From: Acidobacteriota bacterium
GTDB taxonomy: Bacteria; Acidobacteriota; Terriglobia; Acidiferrales; UBA7541
Length of the DNA stretch: 7,708 nucleotides
NCBI GenBank assembly: GCA_003224195.1
Contig: QHYP01000248.1
Coordinates: 1 to 7,708, forward strand
Reading direction: 5' to 3'
The translations under genes were made by a program, and so were the position numbers. Position 1 is the first letter of the stretch. The number at the start of each line of letters is the position of its first letter. Below the pieces are notes generated by a model that searched no databases, was not told where the DNA came from, and saw only the letters and a program-made list of their open reading frames with translations. Below are positions 5,955-7,708 of the stretch, piece by piece.

Positions 5955-6505
5955 GCCGTTCGGAAAAAGGTGCGTAAGTGCAGGTTCACGCGCAAATGGC
6001 CGGCGGCCACGGGTTGATTCTGCGCTGTTAGTGTCATTTCGTCCACGATGAACAATCCCTGCGACTTTTGGAGATTGTTCACAAAGTGAGCCAAGCTTGG
6101 GTAGTTCCCGCTGACCGCAGCTTCGATTTGAACTTCGATAAGAGGATGGTCGGCAACGGGCTTCTCCTTGAAACCAAGCGTATCCACTCGCAGACCCGCC
6201 TTGCGGGCAAGCTCTCCGATTCCCCCTTCGATCGCCGAGTAACCGGCTGAAGCCAGCGGCAAGCTCTTCTCAAACCGGTCGCAGTCCGCCTGAACTGCTG
6301 GAATCCCGTCGCGGATCTGCTCCGCGCGTTCGACGTCCGCCTTCAGCCATTTGTATTGATTCTTCTCGCTCTCGAGCCGCTTCAATGGGGATGTTTGCTG
6401 GCGCGTCGATTGCCAGCTATATGCGCCCAGACCCAGGTCCGCCAGGATGAGAATACCGAGCGTCCCCACGATGAGCCGCTTCCGGAATCGGAAATCGCGC
6501 GCCAT
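5951..6505 (-). CDS. pilO: Type IV pilus alignment protein PilO
   Basis: PilO forms a periplasmic heterodimer with PilN and links the cytoplasmic PilM ring to PilP and the secretin. The 184-residue protein has a basic N-terminus (MARDFRFRKR), one membrane helix (about 11-30), a predicted coiled-coil stretch (about 36-75), and a C-terminal ferredoxin-like alpha/beta domain. That domain includes a stretch such as EVQIEAAVSGNYPSLAHFV and NNLQKSQGLFIVDEM, which is the usual PilO pattern. I chose the ATG at 6505 because it overlaps the pilN stop (TGATG) and gives the normal PilO beginning; an upstream in-frame GTG at 6523 would add six residues. It is translationally coupled on both sides. Confidence is high because the neighbour order pilM-pilN-pilO agrees. 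Confidence 0.88.
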   Translation of the reverse strand: MARDFRFRKRLIVGTLGILILADLGLGAYSWQSTRQQTSPLKRLESEKNQYKWLKADVERAEQIRDGIPAVQADCDRFEKSLPLASAGYSAIEGGIGELARKAGLRVDTLGFKEKPVADHPLIEVQIEAAVSGNYPSLAHFVNNLQKSQGLFIVDEMTLTAQNQPVAAGHLRVNLHLRTFFRTA

Positions 6506-7071
6506 CAGCCCCTCGAATACCACGCAAGGAATTCCATAACGCTCTTGTCGGCGCTCTCGTTGGAAGAGGGCGCATGATCCGACCGCAACTCGACGTGAGA
6601 CAACTCTTTTGACGTCTCAAGAGTTTGCAGGAATTTCAGCTTCGCTTCCTCGCTCGTCGCTGCGATCACCATCTTGAGCTCGACGTGATCGCCCGCCAGT
6701 TTAGGGTCCAAGCTGACTATGCGGGCCCCGGCGGGCATCAGCCTCTCAAGGTCCATGAACATTTGGGTCCAGTCGAAGCTCCGGTCATCGATCAGAGTGT
6801 TCACATACATAGCCCGGTCGTGCAGCTTGTCATTTTCCGGGCGCTTGAAGAACTGCTCCAGCTCTCTGCGTTCCCGCTGCAAGTCGCCAATCTGGCGCTC
6901 GACCTGGGCCGCTTCCACGCGAGATTGGCGGTTCGCCTTCAGCAGTTGGAAGAAATGAACCCCAAGAACGATGAACAGCGCACCAGCAACAAGGCCGACC
7001 ACGCTTGCTCCCAGATAGAAGCGGCGGTGGGTCTCGAGTGGATTTGTTGCGAGATTGAGCCGGACTCTCAT
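6505..7071 (-). CDS. pilN: Type IV pilus alignment protein PilN
   Basis: PilN is the inner-membrane partner of PilO; its short cytoplasmic N-terminus docks into PilM. The 188-residue protein starts MRVRLNLATNP, corresponding to the conserved PilM-binding 'INLLP' peptide of other PilN proteins. It then has one membrane helix (about 20-44), a long charged coiled coil (about 45-85, with QVERQIGDLQRERRELEQFF), and a periplasmic alpha/beta domain containing WTQMFMDLERLMPAGARIVSLDP, a very typical PilN stretch. The ATG at 7071 lies 18 nt after the pilM stop with only a weak GAGG close to the start. The stop overlaps the pilO ATG by one base. The C-terminal end is slightly Ser/Asp-rich. Everything visible agrees with a functional, full-length protein. 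Confidence 0.92.
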   Translation of the reverse strand: MRVRLNLATNPLETHRRFYLGASVVGLVAGALFIVLGVHFFQLLKANRQSRVEAAQVERQIGDLQRERRELEQFFKRPENDKLHDRAMYVNTLIDDRSFDWTQMFMDLERLMPAGARIVSLDPKLAGDHVELKMVIAATSEEAKLKFLQTLETSKELSHVELRSDHAPSSNESADKSVMEFLAWYSRG

Positions 7072-7089
7072 CGCCTCGTCAATTCGTCA

Positions 7090-7708
7090 TCAGCCCCGAT
7101 TCATCATCCATCCGACCAAGCCGTCCAATTCCCGGTCAACGAGCGGCCGCGCATCCTCGCGCACGCGTCCTTCGGAGAGCGCCTGTCCCAGGAGCGAGCT
7201 CACGCTGCAGTGAAATTCGTCCTGGAGCGGGCGCACAAATTCCTGGAAGCGCGCACCAAGCCCGGCGATGCGAACCGATTGGATGCCTTCCTGCCAAGTA
7301 TCCTGATAGTAGGCTGCCACGGGGAAAATCTCTTCCAGGAGTACCTGCGGGGTGAGCATGCCGACGCCAGCGGGCAATTCCGTACAGCGATAGCCGCGGA
7401 GAATGCCCTCGCGGGCGATCACCGTGGTGAGCGCCGTGCCCGAGACCCGCGCCAACAGGGTGGGCCGCGCGTCGTCCAGCAAAGCAACGGCAGCCAGCGA
7501 GGAACTCTGCACCACGCCCGGAGAAAGGGAGGCCCCCTCTGCGAGGGCTTCATATTCGCGAACGATGCGCAGACGCGCGAGCGCTGTAAGCACGTCAACC
7601 CCATCCTGGCGCGAGGGCTGACGCATGTAGGAAATGAGCGTTTCTTCGGCTTCGAACGGCACACTCTTTTTCAGCTTCCAACGAAGAATCGGGATGGCAT
7701 CTTCCGAG
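7090..7708 (-). CDS. pilM: PilM, actin-like pilus assembly ATPase, C-terminal part (5' end outside window)
   Basis: PilM is a cytoplasmic FtsA/actin-like protein that binds the PilN N-terminus under the inner membrane. The frame is open to the window edge, beginning EDAIPILRWKLKKS and then VPFEAEETLISY. This is the family block with the WKLKK-VPF signature, so the GTG at 7662 is internal. About 205 residues are visible of a family that is usually around 350; the N-terminal nucleotide-binding part lies outside. The later phosphate-binding segment, often written as DIGxxxT in PilM, reads here ARVSGTALTTVI, which lacks the Asp and may mean a divergent or weak ATP site. The stop TGA is at 7092-7090, followed 18 nt later by pilN. 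The identification rests on the WKLKK block plus the pilN-pilO neighbourhood. Confidence 0.83.
   Translation of the reverse strand, partial: SEDAIPILRWKLKKSVPFEAEETLISYMRQPSRQDGVDVLTALARLRIVREYEALAEGASLSPGVVQSSSLAAVALLDDARPTLLARVSGTALTTVIAREGILRGYRCTELPAGVGMLTPQVLLEEIFPVAAYYQDTWQEGIQSVRIAGLGARFQEFVRPLQDEFHCSVSSLLGQALSEGRVREDARPLVDRELDGLVGWMMNRG

Noticed and set aside
5352..6017. Plus-strand open frame of 221 codons opposite the pilP-like gene.
   Set aside because: Arg/Trp-rich translation is the complement of the proline-rich region; the opposite frame fits the operon with overlapping start and stop codons.

Overview
The window looks like a piece of an Acidobacteriota chromosome or metagenomic contig. 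No marker gene proves this. It rests on a subtilisin-like protease with a C-terminal run of Trp-Gly repeats, a pilus assembly operon with a proline-rich pilP-position protein and a prepilin-like last gene, GC-rich codon use and very tight gene packing. All three traits resemble gene sets I associate with that phylum.

Layout from left to right. (1) Positions 1-1568, plus strand: the C-terminal part of a secreted S8 serine protease, then, 1 nt after its stop, a multi-pass membrane protein with its own Shine-Dalgarno sequence. (2) Positions 1565-1693, minus strand: a short reading frame that looks like the first ~40 residues of an alanyl-tRNA editing (AlaX-type) protein. It ends abruptly against the 3' end of the membrane protein gene. 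(3) Positions 1669-2865, minus strand: a complete threonine synthase (thrC). (4) A 100-bp divergent intergenic region (2866-2965) with weak promoter elements that would give leaderless or nearly leaderless mRNAs on both sides. (5) Positions 2966-4481, plus strand: a Cof-type HAD phosphatase overlapping a lytic transglycosylase whose 5' end looks frameshifted. (6) Positions 4498-7708, minus strand: the end of a type IV pilus or type II-like alignment operon, in transcription order pilM (partial), pilN, pilO, a pilP/GspC-like gene and a prepilin-like gene. Three of its junctions are overlapping stop/start pairs. The operon meets the transglycosylase gene tail to tail with a 16-bp gap (4482-4497) that holds no recognisable terminator.

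How the genes work together: PilM (cytoplasmic, actin-like), PilN and PilO (inner-membrane, single-pass) and the proline-linker protein should form the alignment complex that connects the inner-membrane pilus motor to an outer-membrane secretin. The secretin is not in the window. The convergent lytic transglycosylase could open peptidoglycan, but it lies in a different transcription unit, so a role in pilus assembly is only a possibility. ThrC performs the last step of threonine synthesis and is unrelated to the pilus genes.

I see no convincing new multi-gene system. The points most worth checking are the truncated AlaX-like fragment and the junction at about 1565-1570, the apparent frameshift at the start of the transglycosylase, the regular 6-residue spacing of the Trp-Gly repeats in the protease, and the membrane protein that looks like a sensor module without an output domain. 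No tRNA, rRNA, CRISPR array or insertion sequence was seen.
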